DNA of 64,000 bases. It comes from Podocnemis expansa. Its lineage: Eukaryota; Chordata; Testudines; Podocnemididae. The notes below the pieces were generated by a model. That model saw only the letters and a list, made by a program, of their open reading frames with translations. It made no database searches and was not told where the DNA came from. Position numbers and translations under genes: made by a program. Within the stretch, counting starts at the first letter, position 1. Each line of letters opens with the position of its first letter. The stretch is from contig ML682125.1 of assembly GCA_007922195.1 (NCBI GenBank), forward strand, positions 875,828 through 939,827, given 5' to 3'. Shown piece by piece: positions 52,504-63,740 of this stretch.

Positions 52504-54240
52504 TGTAGGAGAAACTGTAGAAGCATCTAGGTATTTGCTCGAAGCCTAATGAAGCAATCCAAGAAAGTGGGCCTCAATGCAATGCACACTAGGCATGAAC
52601 TGAAGGGACCACAATAACCTGATCAAAACTGGCACAAAATAAGCTGAAACTGCAATAATATGGATAAAGATGAGAATGTACTTGGAGAAAGGTGGTGTTA
52701 GCCTGGTTTCATGCCAAGAGATAAGGAGGAATGCTGTGCCTAAGTGACCTGCGCAAAGGAGCGGTTTGGTCAAATCATGACACCTTGATGGATGGTGATG
52801 CCCAGGGACCTATCAAATTAATAGGTGGTATCAAAGGAGGGGTGCACAGGTCAATTAAGGTAAAGGCAGGTAAGGTATAAAAGCAGGAACCCTAGAGCTC
52901 AGACTTCCTGCAGCTGAGAGGGTGACAGCCAGTGTGACATTGTCTGGGTCTAGGAGAATGTGTATGATTATTTTTCATATTGATATTTCATATGTGCAAT
53001 ATTTCATATGCACAATGATCCATATGTGATATGTCATGTTTGGTATCAATAGAAAGGCTGTAATTTGCTAGGAATGATTACATGATTTGTATGTAGGTAT
53101 CATGTCTGTATTGGAGATTAGAAATCTTTGTTTTTATGTGTGTTCCAAGTTGTTTGAGCTAAAGCGATACCAGACTGGGTATGTGCAAACAATTGTCATA
53201 TTGATGGCCTATCAGGAGGGGTCACCCAGCTAGTGGGCCCAAGAGGAAACCTGTTTAATGAGTTACCTAGACTGACGATGTGGTCCACTTCCATTTTGAT
53301 CTGCAAAGGACTCTGAGATAAAAGGCCATCACCCATTCTCCATTTTGTCTTTAGTCTCTAGTCTCCAGTCTATCTGCAACCAACACCTGCCTCTGGAACT
53401 ATTCCTCTGGAACTGAACAAAGGACTGAGACCCACCCAGTGCTGCTGCTACTGGATGCACACCAGAGGAGTGGGACTAATCTGCAAACTAGAGGATCTTC
53501 AAGGATGTTTTCTATGGACTCAATCATTTGTACATATGTGATTCACTTTGACCCTTTAACATCTCTCATATGTAGCTTGTTTTCTTTTTATATTAAACCT
53601 TTAGAGGTAGTTCCTAAAAGATTGGCTGTCAGGGTGGTATTTTGGGTAAGATCCAAGCCTGTAATATTCTGGGTGCTGTGGCTGGCCCTTTGGGGTCAGG
53701 AGAACCTATTTCTTAGAGACCCAGTGGCTAGAGGGGACCATAGGAGTTGATGTACAATAATGGGGGCTGTTTCTATTTTATTATGCTTGGTGATGACTGG
53801 TGTAGGGAATCAGAAGCATGTTTTGTTACTGACTGGGAGACTGGTTTAAGTACCACCCGTCAGTGGTTTGGGGGCTTGGCCACTGGTTTTGCAGATTGCC
53901 CTGATTTTGGCACATTCGGAAGGTTAGCCCAGGAGGCCCGGGTCACAGCCAGTCCTGCTGTCAGTTGAGCTGTTCCGTTGCATTGAGAGCACCAACGCTG
54001 CCAACAAACCTGGTATGGATTGTTTGCCATAGTGCTATGTTGCGATAAAGCCTAGCCTGGCACCTTTGTTTCTACAAAGATCCATGGTTGTGTTAATTTC
54101 CTTGATGGTGAGTGTTGCCTCAGTTTACTTATGCATGCATTCACACATGCAGCCAAACTGATATCAGCGCCGGACACAAATCATCACTGATAAGAACACA
54201 TCTTGCCTGATGTACCTGAATGCACTCTGCCTGGCATACC
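52504..54240 (+). repeat. ERV H 5' LTR, containing a solo LTR
   Basis: Begins TGTAGGAG, with a TATAAAA box at 52876-52882. It resumes at 53948 after the inserted LTR-2 and matches the reversed copy at 49623-50582 down to about 54230. The 3' boundary is approximate. Confidence 0.65.
52933..53947 (+). repeat. Solo LTR-2 (copy 3) inside the ERV H LTR
   Basis: 1015 bp, TGTGACA...GGTCACA, flanked by a perfect 5-bp duplication GCCAG (52928-52932 and 53948-53952). It is the complete reference copy for copies 1 and 2. A TATATTAAACC polyadenylation-like site lies at about 53590. Confidence 0.85.
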
Positions 54241-54308
54241 AGACTGATGACGCCAACCTCTGATTTGGTGAGTAAACAAGCTGTCCTCTGTAGGAATTGT
54301 GATCTAAC

Positions 54309-55520
54309 ATGACAGAAAACCCAAATCTAGGAAACACTCTTTTCCTTCTTGAGATACCTGCAAAATTTCATGAATTATGGACTCACTGGGTAGCAAGTAA
54401 AGGTGGGCCATATGAGCTTAAGAAAGATAGTGGGGACACTTGGACAGGTATCTGTTATGCTATGGCTGAAACTGTTGCTCTGAAAGATAAGAGTAAAAGA
54501 TGTAGATTTCTGCAACTTATGGCCATTGCAGTGAGATGGTTGACGCACCATGCTCTTAAAGTGTCCAAAGTGGCTACAAAATTGATGAATGAGTTGGAAG
54601 AGGCAACTCAGACAGCCAAACACTAGAAAAATCAGGCTTTGCTGGCAGGGCAGCAAGCAGTTCAGATACATGATATGCTCGAGCAGTTAAAGCAGGAAAA
54701 TAAAACTCTATAGACAGCCAGAGGCATCGCTGGCCAGGGGAGGGACCCAGGGTATGGGCCCAGGCCCCGCCCCCAAGCCTGTAGGCCCTGCGCCCTGGGA
54801 CAGGACCAGAAGCCGCCGCGCTATCGCAGGTGGGTAGGCCCCACATCCCTGGCTTGGAAAGGGCTGGAAGTGGCCGCAGGAGGCTGGGCCCCGCATCCCT
54901 GCCTGGGGATGGAGGCTGCCGCCAGCATGGATGGCCAGGCCCTGGATTGCCCACAGAGGCTGCAGGTGGCCGAGCCCCAGATCCCCAGCCGGGGACAGGG
55001 CCGGAAGCGGCCACCTGTGGCTGGGCCCCACATTCCTGGCTGGGGACAGGGCTGCTGCTGCCGCAGGCAGCTGGGTCCCGGATTCCCCGCCATGGCCACG
55101 GGCAGCCAGGCCCTGGATCCCTCACCAGGAACGGGGCTGGAAGCGGCTGCAGGTGGCCGGGCCCCGGATCCCTGGCTGGGGATGGGTCCTGGATGCCCAG
55201 CACGAGCAACAGCTCTGGAGACAGCTGTTGAAAATTTACAAAAAAGAGAAGTCCCGTCCCCAGTAATTAATCTGGCTAGACAACAGCTAACTCCAGGTAC
55301 TTTCACAGTACCTGGTACATGGGGGCAGAAATGGAAAAAGGTGGCCGTTGTGAAACTAAAGGACAGAACTTGGGAAGACTGGGATGAAGATATATGGCAT
55401 GATCCTGATCAGTTGCCAGCTGGGGAGCCGTACATATGGGCCACCGCACCACAACCACCATCTTATGCTGAGATCCACTTGCACCTAAACCTAGATCTGT
55501 TCCTGTCAGGACGGGGGAGG
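54309..55520 (+). pseudogene. ERV H gag remnant
   Basis: The ATG at 54309 opens 105 codons (ending at TAG 54624-54626) with helices RFLQLMAIAVRWLTHHALKV and ATKLMNELEEA. It then reads on past the stop (QALLAGQQAVQIHDML) to the hAT-like insertion at 54719, resuming at 55218 as AVENLQKREVPSPV, WGQKWKKVAVVKLKDRTWED and PQPPSYAE. The P-rich PSYAE resembles a late domain. No zinc knuckle is seen. Gag identity is inferred from position and from the downstream pol. Confidence 0.5.
54719..55217. mobile_element. GC-rich non-autonomous hAT-like element built of degenerate repeats
   Basis: About 499 bp with CAGAG ends in inverted orientation (CAGAGGCATCGCT / CAGCTCTG), flanked by TAGACAGC (54711-54718) and GAGACAGC (55218-55225), 7 of 8 matching. 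The body is a degenerate GC-rich minisatellite with GGGCCCCNNATCCCTGGCTG-like units about 45-60 bp apart. Its open frames on both strands are artefacts of the repeat. Confidence 0.65.
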
Positions 55521-55899
55521 TAGGTGACACCCCTATCCCTGATAGGATTATGGAAGGCGGTAAAGACAAAGATGATAAGAAAAAGAAACTGGAGACACCT
55601 GTAGTTTTTGTCTCAGGATTATATGTGTGGTGTTTTGGACTACCTAGGGTCATTGGGGTTGTCATAGTGATAAATGGGAGGGTCGTTTAGGTGCTAGGGA
55701 AACCTATCTGCAGGTCCTCTCTCTCTCTCTCAGTGCTACCTCTCCTTATTGGATTATAATTTCCCCTAAAACTCTACAATATGAACCCATATACACAAAA
55801 TTTAGGGCTTAGAAATGCCCTCCCCAGGACTCAGAGTGTATTTTCCAGCAACCCATGACCTTAGAGGTCTGGAAATGCCTCCATTTAAGCATCCGAGTT

Positions 55900-56412
55900 G
55901 AGGATGGGCTTGTAAATTTTTTGTGAGACACAGGGGCAGAAATTACCATAGTAAAAGAAACGTATAATAAACATACAGAAGTAAAATTAATATGCATATT
56001 GGAAATCTAAGTAAATCTCAAAATTAGTAGGTTAAAATATTACCCTTTAATTTGGTAAACATATAAAGTGCCATTAAATAAAATAAAAATCTAATTGGCA
56101 CAAACAGTCAATAAACTAGAAAACATCATAAATCTTCCAAATATGTGTACCTGGCAAACCTGCACTATACAAAAAAGAGAGACACTAACAGTTTCATTCC
56201 CATGGGGGTTAGCCACTAAAACTATAAAATCAATCCAACCTAAAGACCCAGTGCCAGCACCAGTAGGCTGGGAAAGCTGGTGGAGGAAACTGACAAATGT
56301 CTGAGCTAAAGATTCCCCAGATACAGGAAAAGATGACATGGATGTCTCTTTAGAGGGAGAGACCCCCCCCCCTTTTATTAAGCAATACCACAAGAGACAA
56401 AGCAATCACTAA
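55900..56412 (+). pseudogene. ERV H protease region
   Basis: An active-site-like DTGAEITIVK (about 55930) follows a stop. The frame then decays and resumes at about 56095 (LAQTVNKLENIINLPN; RETLTVSFPWGLATKT). Identity rests on DTGAE and on position between gag and RT. Confidence 0.5.
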
Positions 56413-56747
56413 GGCTATGTTCACATAGGGAGGGCTTGTTTCAAAACAAGACGTTTCGAAACAAGCTGTTTCGAAATAACTCTCAGCACCCTGGGAGGAA
56501 GGTCAAATGTTATTTCGGAACACTTTGTTCCGAAACAACATGTCCGCACAGGACTGTTTTGAAACCACTGGTTTCGAAACAACCCTGTTTCGAAAAAAAA
56601 AGTGGTTTAAGCCGTTCTGAAAGAACGGCAGCCATTTCGAAACAAGCAGTTTGCTTGTTTCAAAATGGCCGTGCGTCGTGTGGCCATGGCAGTTCTTATT
56701 TCAAAACAACCTCTGTTTCGAAATAAGAAGTGTGTGTGAATATACCC
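56413..56747. mobile_element. Harbinger-like MITE with TAA duplication
   Basis: 335 bp, ends GGCTATGTTCACA and GTGAATATACCC (inverted), flanked by TAA (56410-56412, 56748-56750). It contains six TTTCGAAA palindromic motifs. It splits the protease and RT regions of element H. Confidence 0.75.
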
Positions 56748-56759
56748 TAAGAATTTACA

Positions 56760-57540
56760 AATGAACTGAAAAAGAGAGGACTTAGTAGGTGGTGTTCAGC
56801 ACCTAATGCCACACCAATCTGGCCAGTAAAAAAGCCAGATGGAACTTGGAGGCTCACTATTGATTACAGAGGGTTAAACAAAACTGCCGAAAGGGGAGCT
56901 CCTGTAGCAGCTGCCTATCCGGAATTGCGGGAGGTGGTTTCCCCAGAGATGAAATGGTTTTCTGTTTTTAATATTGCAAATGGCTTTGGAGTCTGACGTT
57001 AAGCCCGAAATCTCAGAATAGAACAGCTTTCGTATTTCAGGGGACCATGAATTGTTTCAAAGTTTTGCCCCAAATTTATTGTGATGCACCCACTATTTTC
57101 CACACCGTAGTACAGGAAATGTTGGAAAAAGGATTATTACAAACCAGAAAGGTAGTGGAGCATGTGAATGATATTTTAATTGTTAGTAAAACAGAGCAAG
57201 AACATGAGCAGTTGGTTAAAAAAATTGTTCTGCTGCCAAGCATATGGACTAAAACTTAACCCCTCTAAGTCACAAATTAAATAAAGTGAAGTGCAGTACT
57301 TGGGGGTTACACTAAGTACAGGAGGCAGATCTGTGGCAAAGGCAAAAATAAAGTATATTATCAATTTGCCTATGCCAGAGAACAAAAGATCCCTACAATC
57401 ATTCTTGGGTCTTACTAATTTCTGTAAAGAATTTATAGTGGGCTATGCAGAAAAGGCAGAACCACTGTATGAGGTGTTAAAAAGACCACAGTGGACCTTG
57501 ACACAAGAGGCAACTAAAGCATGTGAAAGTTTAAAATAAA
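56760..57540 (+). pseudogene. ERV H reverse transcriptase
   Basis: Fragments in several frames: FQGTMNCFKVLPQIYCDAPT, then HVNDILIVSKTEQEHEQL, where the catalytic YxDD is replaced by HVND, then YLGVTLSTGGRSVAKAKI and LPMPENKRSLQSFLGLTNF (the conserved FLGL thumb). Inactive at the catalytic site. Confidence 0.75.
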
Positions 57541-58124
57541 GGATTAATGGAAGCGCCTACTTTAGCTGCACCAAATAATGAGTTTCCCTACTCACTGTAC
57601 CCCATCATAAAAAATTTCTGTATTGTTAGTATGATTACTCAAGATGCTGGAGCAGGAGAGAGACCCATAGCATACTATAGTAAAGCCCTACCAGCTCTGG
57701 GAATTTGTGAACAAACAGCTCTTGCTGCATACTGCATCTTGCAAAAAGCTCAGGCAATAATTGGAGCTGAAAAAGTAATTGTTAAAAGTCCTCATGCATT
57801 GGGAAAGTTACTAAGTCAGAAAAATTTGTCAAAAGGACATGTAACAGTGGATAAAGCCATTCTTTGGGCTTTTGCACTTATGGCAGAAAACGTACAGCTA
57901 GTTACACTCAAAGAACCTGAAGTAGCAGTATGGGATTTAACTCTTACCAGTCTGGCACACAACTGTGAACCACAGGAAGAGACAAAAGCCCACGCTGTAT
58001 TTAAAGCCACTCCAGTTGAGCAAGTAGTGGGAGAATCAGTATGGGTTGTGGATGGTAGTTCATATTATGAACAAGGAAGGTGAGTTACTGGGTTTGCAAC
58101 TATGTGTATGGATAAAGATATGCA
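57541..58124 (+). pseudogene. ERV H RT connection and start of RNase H
   Basis: 178 codons are open from 57547: the connection domain (ERPIAYYSKALPALGICEQT; AAYCILQKAQAIIGAEK) and the start of RNase H (VWVVDGSSYYEQG, first catalytic Asp). The frame is lost at 58081 and interrupted soon after by the CR1. The rest of RNase H is at 62364-62820. Confidence 0.7.
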
Positions 58125-58186
58125 GAGCTTGAGCGACCAGAGGAGTGCAAACAGGGGAGTTTGCGAGGGAGTTTGGTGAGGCCAAG

Positions 58187-59251
58187 ATGGTAAAGAGGAG
58201 CCGCACTGCTTGTGCCAGCACCCCTGCTGTTTCCTTTGCCTCTGTGTGTAGCCAGACTGTCTGTCTGTCCATGGATATCTCCACCCAGACCCTGGTGTGG
58301 AATTGCAGGGACTGTGGCCTTCATTTTCCTGCCACTGATGATCAGGCTCGGGAGATGAGCCTATGTGATAGATGCCTTCTGGTGGCATCTCTTCGGAAAC
58401 AGGTAGGAGAGTTACAGGAGGAGGTGTCACGACTCAGGGGTATCTATGCCCTGGAAAAGTTCCTTGACAGTGTCCACGATGAGACCTGCAAGGAGGAGGT
58501 CCCTATTCCGGTGCTAAGGGCTACTGCCACAGCTCTGGAAACGGATGGGACGCCTATGGCAGAGGAAGGACACTGGCAGCTGGTCACCTCCGGCAGTAGA
58601 CAGTGCTCCACGCCTGCTCACATCCCACCATCCATTGTGGTGAGGAACCGTTATGCAGTGTTGGACACACTGAAGGAGGTAGAGGAGATGCCATCCACCC
58701 CAGAGGCTGGGCAGATCACAGCCAGCTCACCTAAGAGGAAACGTAGGGTTGTGGTGATCAGGGACTCACTCCTGAGAGGAACAGAGGCACCTATCTGTCA
58801 CCCTGACAAGGCCTCTAGAGAGGTATGCTGCCTGCCAGGTGCCCGTATCCGAGATGTAACGGAGGGATTGTCTAAAATCATCCGCCCCTCAGACTACTAC
58901 CCCATGCTTCTTATCCATATGGGTACCAACGATACTGTGAGAGGTGATCCTCAGCAGATCAAAGGTGAGTTCAGGGCTCTGGGAGCGAGGGTGAAGGAGT
59001 TTGGAGCACAGGTGGTGTTCTCATCAATCCTTCCAGTCAAGGCTAGAGGCCTGAGGAGAGAGAGATGTATCCTGGAGGTGAATGCCTGGCTGCGAAGATG
59101 GTGTCGTCAGGAAGGATTTGGCTTCCTTGACCATGGAGTCCTGTTTCAGGACAGAGGATTGATAGGCAGAGATGGCCTTCCTCCTTCCAGGAGGGGGAAG
59201 AGCATATTTGGGCACAGACTGGCTGACCTAGTGAGGAGGGCTTTAAACTAG
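58187..59251 (+). CDS. CR1 ORF1 protein with zinc-finger-like segment and esterase domain
   Basis: ATG at 58187, 354 codons open. The N-terminal part has a CX2C...CX2C finger (CRDCGLHF, LCDRC), then a leucine-rich coiled coil (LRKQVGELQEEVSRL). The C-terminal part is an SGNH-type esterase: block I reads IRDSLLRG, where most family members have Gly-Asp-Ser, so Gly is Arg here; block III is HMGTND; later FSSILPVKA and the end block DGLPPSRRGKSIFGHRL (shifted from the usual DxxH). ORF1 of turtle CR1 is known to bind nucleic acid; the esterase role is unclear. Open reading suggests a fairly recent copy. Confidence 0.85.
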   Translation: MVKRSRTACASTPAVSFASVCSQTVCLSMDISTQTLVWNCRDCGLHFPATDDQAREMSLCDRCLLVASLRKQVGELQEEVSRLRGIYALEKFLDSVHDETCKEEVPIPVLRATATALETDGTPMAEEGHWQLVTSGSRQCSTPAHIPPSIVVRNRYAVLDTLKEVEEMPSTPEAGQITASSPKRKRRVVVIRDSLLRGTEAPICHPDKASREVCCLPGARIRDVTEGLSKIIRPSDYYPMLLIHMGTNDTVRGDPQQIKGEFRALGARVKEFGAQVVFSSILPVKARGLRRERCILEVNAWLRRWCRQEGFGFLDHGVLFQDRGLIGRDGLPPSRRGKSIFGHRLADLVRRALN

Positions 59252-59397
59252 GTTCAACGGGGGAAGGACACCAAAGCCCACAGGCAAGTGACAATGTGGG
59301 AGATCTGGGGGAAGGGATGGAACTTGGGGGGTGCTGGGACTGTAGCACCAGGAATAAAAGAGAAGGTAGTTGGAACGGGGGGGAGGGGGGGAATCAA

Positions 59398-62290
59398 ATG
59401 AATGTCTTAAGGGCTCTACTGAAGCCCCAATATGTAAGGGAAGTGGGGCAGAAGAACTCCAAGAAAAAATGCAAGGAGCTATGTCATAGAATTGAAAACC
59501 AAACTGACAAAGTAGGGCAAGTGACCGGGTATCTTAGGTGCCTGTACACTAATGCGAGGAGCCTGGGAAATAAACAGGAAGAATTGGAAGTACTAGTGCA
59601 GGCAAGGAACTATGATATCATAGGAATAACGGAGACGTGGTGGGATAGTCTGCATGACTGGAGCTCTGCCATGGATGGGTATAAACTGTTCAGGAAAGAC
59701 AGGCAGGGAAGAAGAGGGGGAGGAGTAGCGTTATATGTAAAAGAGCTCTATGACTGCTCAGAGCTCCATTATGGAAGTGGAAGTGTGCCAGTAGAAAGTC
59801 TGTGGGTTACATCAAGAGGGGAAAGCAACAAAGGGGATGTTGTGGTGGGTGTCTGCTATAGACCACCAGACCAGAAGCAGGAGGTGGATGAGGTGTTCTA
59901 TGGACAATTAGCGGAAGCTTCTAGATCACAGGCCCTGGTGCTCATGGGGGACTTCAATTACCCTGACATCTGCTGGGAGGCCAATACAGCAGTGCATGGG
60001 CAATCCAGGAAATTTTTAGAGAGTGTTGGGGACAACTTTCTAGTGCAAATGGTAGAGGAACCAACTAGGGGCCTTGCACCTCTCAACCTGCTGCTCACAA
60101 ACAGGGAAGAATTGATCAGGGAGGTAGAGGTAAATGGCAAGCTAGGCAGTAGTGGCCATGACATGGTTGAGTTCAGGATCCTGATTAAAGGAAGGAAGGA
60201 AAGAAGCAAAACAAAAACCCTGGACTTCACAAAAGCAGATTTTGGCTCCCTCAGGGAACTGATGGGCAGGATCCCTTGGGAAGCTAATCTAAAGGGGAAA
60301 GGAGTCCAAGAGAGTTGCTTAGATTTTAAAGAAACCCTGCTAAGGGCACAGGAAGTTGCCATTCCAATTAGGAGGAAGAACAAACATGTGAGGCAGCCAG
60401 AATGGCTTAGCAGAGAACTCTGCTCTGAGCTTAAACATAAAAAGGAAGCTTACAGGAAGTGGAAGCTTGGTCAGATGACCACGGAGACAGGATATTGCTT
60501 GGGTCTGCAGGGATAAAATCAGAAAGGCCAAAGGACAAATGGAGCTACAGCTAGCGAGGGATGTAAAGGATAACAAGAAGGGGTTCTACAAGTATGTTAA
60601 TAACAAGAAGAGGATCAGGGATGGTGTAGGCCCCTTGCTGAATGGGGCAGGCATCCTCGTGACAGAGGATGAGGGAAAAGCTGAAGTGCTCAATGCTTTT
60701 TTTGCTTCAGTTTTCACAGGCAGAGTCAGCTCCCAGCCCACTACCATGGGTGTGGCAGCTGGGAGAGAAGAAGAGAGGCTCTTGGTGACGGAAGGTCAGG
60801 TTAGGTAGGGATTGCTTAAAGAAGCTGGATGTGCACAAGTCCATGGGGCCGGACGAACTGCATCCAAGAGTGCTAAGGGAATTGGCCGATGAGATAGCAA
60901 TACCACTGGCCATTATCTTTCAAAACTCATGGAGAATGGGGGAGGTGCCAGAGGACTGGAAAAAAGCAAATGTAGTGCCTATTTTCAAGAAAGGGAAAAA
61001 GGAGGATCCAGGGAATTACAGACCAGTCAGCCTCACTTCAATCGCTGGAAAAATTATGGAGCAGATTCTCAAAGAATCCGTCCTCAAACACTTAGAGGAA
61101 AATAAAGTGATCAAGAAGAGTCAGCATGGATTTAGCAAGGGTAAATCATGCCTGACCAATCTTGTTTCCTTCTATGATCAGATGACTGGTTTTCTGGATG
61201 CAGGAAGAACCACTGATGTGATATACCTTGATTTTAGCAAGGCTTTTGATACAGTTTCCCACAGCATTCTCATTGGCAAATTAAGGAAGTATGGGTTGGA
61301 TAGGTGGACTGTAAGGTGGATAGAGAACTGCCATGATCAACGGTTTCAGCATGTAGGAATCAATGGTTCCATGTCTAGCTGGCAACCAGTCACGAGTGGT
61401 GTGCCCCAGGGGTCGGTCCTGGGGCCGGTTCTGTTCAACATTTTCATCAATGATCTGGATGATGGAATAGACTGCAGTCTCAGTAAGTTTGCGGATGACA
61501 CCAAGCTTGGGGAACAGTAGACACGTTGGAGGGCAAGGACAGGATTCAGGGAGACCTAGATAAATTGGAACAATGGGCCAGTCAAAATCTTATGAAGTTC
61601 AATAAGGACAAGTGTAAAATCCTGCATGTGGGACGGAAAAACCCCATGCACTGCTACAGGCTGGGAAACATTCAGCTAAGTAGCAGCAGTGTAGAAAAGG
61701 ACCTGGGGATCATGGTGGATGGGAAGCTGGATATGAGTCAGCAGTGTGCTCTTGCTGCCAAAAAAGGCCAATGGCATACTGGGCTGCATCAAAAGAAGTA
61801 TTACCAGCAGATCAAGGGATGTGATCACTCCCCTCTATTCTGCACTGGTGAGGCCACATCTAGAATACTGTGTTCGGTTTTGGGCTCCCCACTACAAAAA
61901 GGACAGGGACATGCTAGAGAGAGTTCAGAGGAGGGCAACCAAAATGATTAAAGGGCTGGAGCACAAGCCCTATGAGGAAAGACTGAAAGCATTAGGCTTA
62001 TTTAGTCTGCAGAAGAGAAGATTGAGGGGGGATTTGATAGCAACCTTCAACTACTTGAAGGGATGCTCTAAGGAAGATGGAGCTCGACTGTTCTCGGTGG
62101 TAACAGAGGACAGAACGAGGAGCAATGGTCTCAAGTTGCAGTTAGGGAGGTCGACGCTGGCTATTAGAAAAAAATTTTTTTACTAGGCGAGTGGTGAAGC
62201 ATTGGAATGAGCTGCTGAGGGAGGTGGTGAAATCTCCATCTTTGGAGGTGTTTAAGGCCCAGCTGGACAAAACCATGACTGGGATGCTTT
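59398..62290 (+). pseudogene. CR1 ORF2: endonuclease and reverse transcriptase, frameshifted
   Basis: Apurinic-type endonuclease: [110 protein letters not shown], catalytic KFADDTKL (about 61485-61510). C-terminal part: [17 protein letters not shown] and [16 protein letters not shown]. Frame changes near 60500, 60810, 61515, 61770 and 62175, each apparently a small indel. All active-site motifs read normally. Nicks DNA and copies CR1 RNA in living copies. Confidence 0.88.
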
Positions 62291-62363
62291 AGTGGGAGTG
62301 GTCCTGCCTCTGGCAGGGGGTTGGACTAGATGACCTATGAGGTCCCTTCCAACCCTAGGATTC

Positions 62364-62824
62364 AATGATTCTGTGAGATAGAGCAATCCTTTCAGTACAA
62401 ATTAGAAAAATGAGGACCCCAGGCTGCAGAAGTCACTGCAGTAATACAGGTTTCAGAAGAAAGGAAAGGAAAAGAAACAGACAATTACTGGAACGATTCA
62501 GATTATGTTTATAAAGGTACCACAATGTACTTGCCATGGTGGGCTTCTCAAAAATTTAAAGGCAGAAATGGGTCTGAAATAAAACACACAGACCTCTGGC
62601 AAAAATTGGAAAACCTGGCAAAAGAATATACCAAAATTAGAATGGTTAAAATAAAATCCCACTGGAGAAAAATGGGCCACTGCAATGGGGAAATGAACAG
62701 GCTGATAAACTTGCTAAGGAAGCTGTTTTAACTGGCAAAATTTGGGAAACCTTGCCCGTGGCTGTAACAACCCAGGCACAAGCAAAAGAACAGTATAAAG
62801 CACAAAAAAAGGGTTGGGCAGCAG
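62364..62824 (+). pseudogene. ERV H RNase H, C-terminal part
   Basis: Resumes after the CR1: AAEVTAVIQVSEER, TDLWQKLENLAKEY and, in a neighbouring frame, NEQADKLAKEAV (the last RNase H Asp) and AQKKGWAAAG. One frameshift near 62655. Continues into integrase beyond the hAT-like element. Confidence 0.65.
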
Positions 62825-63276
62825 CAGGGCCATTCTTAAGGGAGGGCAGAAGGGGCAGCCATCCTAGGCCCTGTGCTTTTGGGGGCCCCGTGTGGCCACC
62901 CTGCCACCCCCCCCATGCTGGGGACCAGGTGAGCGGGCAAAAGGCTGGTCCACTGCTACAGCACCGCTGCCAATCCACACCCTCCCCCGGGCTCCATGCT
63001 GGAGCAGTGGGGAGAGGGTGGGAGGCAGCACGGAGCTGGTATCATTGCCCCCTGCCTCCTCCGCATGTGGCGGGGGGGGCAGACCAGTAGCGCTGCGGTG
63101 GCAGACCACCCTTTTGCCCGCTCGCCTGGTCCCCGGCATGGGGGGGTAGTGCAGGGATCTGCCCCTCCGCTGGGCTGGCTGGCCCCGCCCCCAGTGCAGG
63201 GGGCTAAGGGGAGCCCTGTGGAGGGCGATTCGCCCTGGGCCCTGCACCCCTAGGTGGCCCTCTAGGGATGTCTCTG
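62825..63276. mobile_element. Second GC-rich hAT-like non-autonomous element
   Basis: 452 bp, ends CAGGGCCATTCTTA and (inverted) CAGAGACATCCCTA, flanked by GGCAGCAG (62817-62824) and TGCAGCAG (63277-63284), 7 of 8 matching. Removing it rejoins the ERV H frame. GC-rich body without coding capacity; its long open frames on both strands are compositional. Confidence 0.7.
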
Positions 63277-63284
63277 TGCAGCAG

Positions 63285-63740
63285 AACAGTTTTTGCAAGC
63301 CTTACAAGAAAAGGATAAGCTGTAACAGCAGTGGATTGCACAATGTTCCTCTATTTGGCAGGGTAAGCAGATAAAAAGAGACAATAATTTTTTCTTAGCT
63401 ATACCAGATAACAAATGGGTATTTGTAATACCATACCAACTGCAGCACATAGTTTTACACTGGATCCGCGGCTCCTTAGTGGGGGGATACCCCAAGCTAA
63501 AGGAGGCAATAGAAAGGTTAAAGAAAGTAGGCTGGTGGTCAAAAATGAGGGAAGATTTAGATACCCATATACACAGATGTTTAACCTGTGCCAAGCAGGA
63601 CCCAGCTCAAAGAAAAAGGAGGGGTGAACTCACGCATCAAAGATTAAAAGGGCCATTCAAAAGATTACAGGTTGATTTTTGTGGAACCATTACCCACCAC
63701 ATCACAGGGAAACCAATTTCTTTGTAATTGTGGATAGCAA
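63285..63740 (+). pseudogene. ERV H integrase, N-terminal part
   Basis: FLQALQEKDKL, a stop, NKWVFVIPYQLQHIVLHWI, then LKKVGWWSKMREDLDTHIHR with CLTCAKQDPAQR (zinc-site Cys pair) and LQVDFCGT (first catalytic Asp). A frame change lies near 63470. The rest of the core is not readable before the window ends. Confidence 0.65.

Larger units (their letters stand above)
58125..62362 (+). mobile_element. Nearly full-length CR1 LINE
   Basis: 5' UTR, ORF1 (58187-59251), ORF2 (59398 to about 62290) and the typical 3' end TTGGACTAGATGACC...GATTCAATGATTCTGTGA. It sits inside the RNase H gene of ERV H. CR1 elements move by target-primed reverse transcription and rarely make long target duplications; none is clear. 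ORF2 has about five indels. Confidence 0.9.

Noticed and set aside
54574..55306. GC-rich open frames on both strands, up to 217 codons
   Set aside because: Generated by the GC-rich tandem repeat of a hAT-like insertion with a target duplication.
62646..63298. GC-rich open frames on both strands
   Set aside because: Most lie in the second hAT-like insertion; no protein features.
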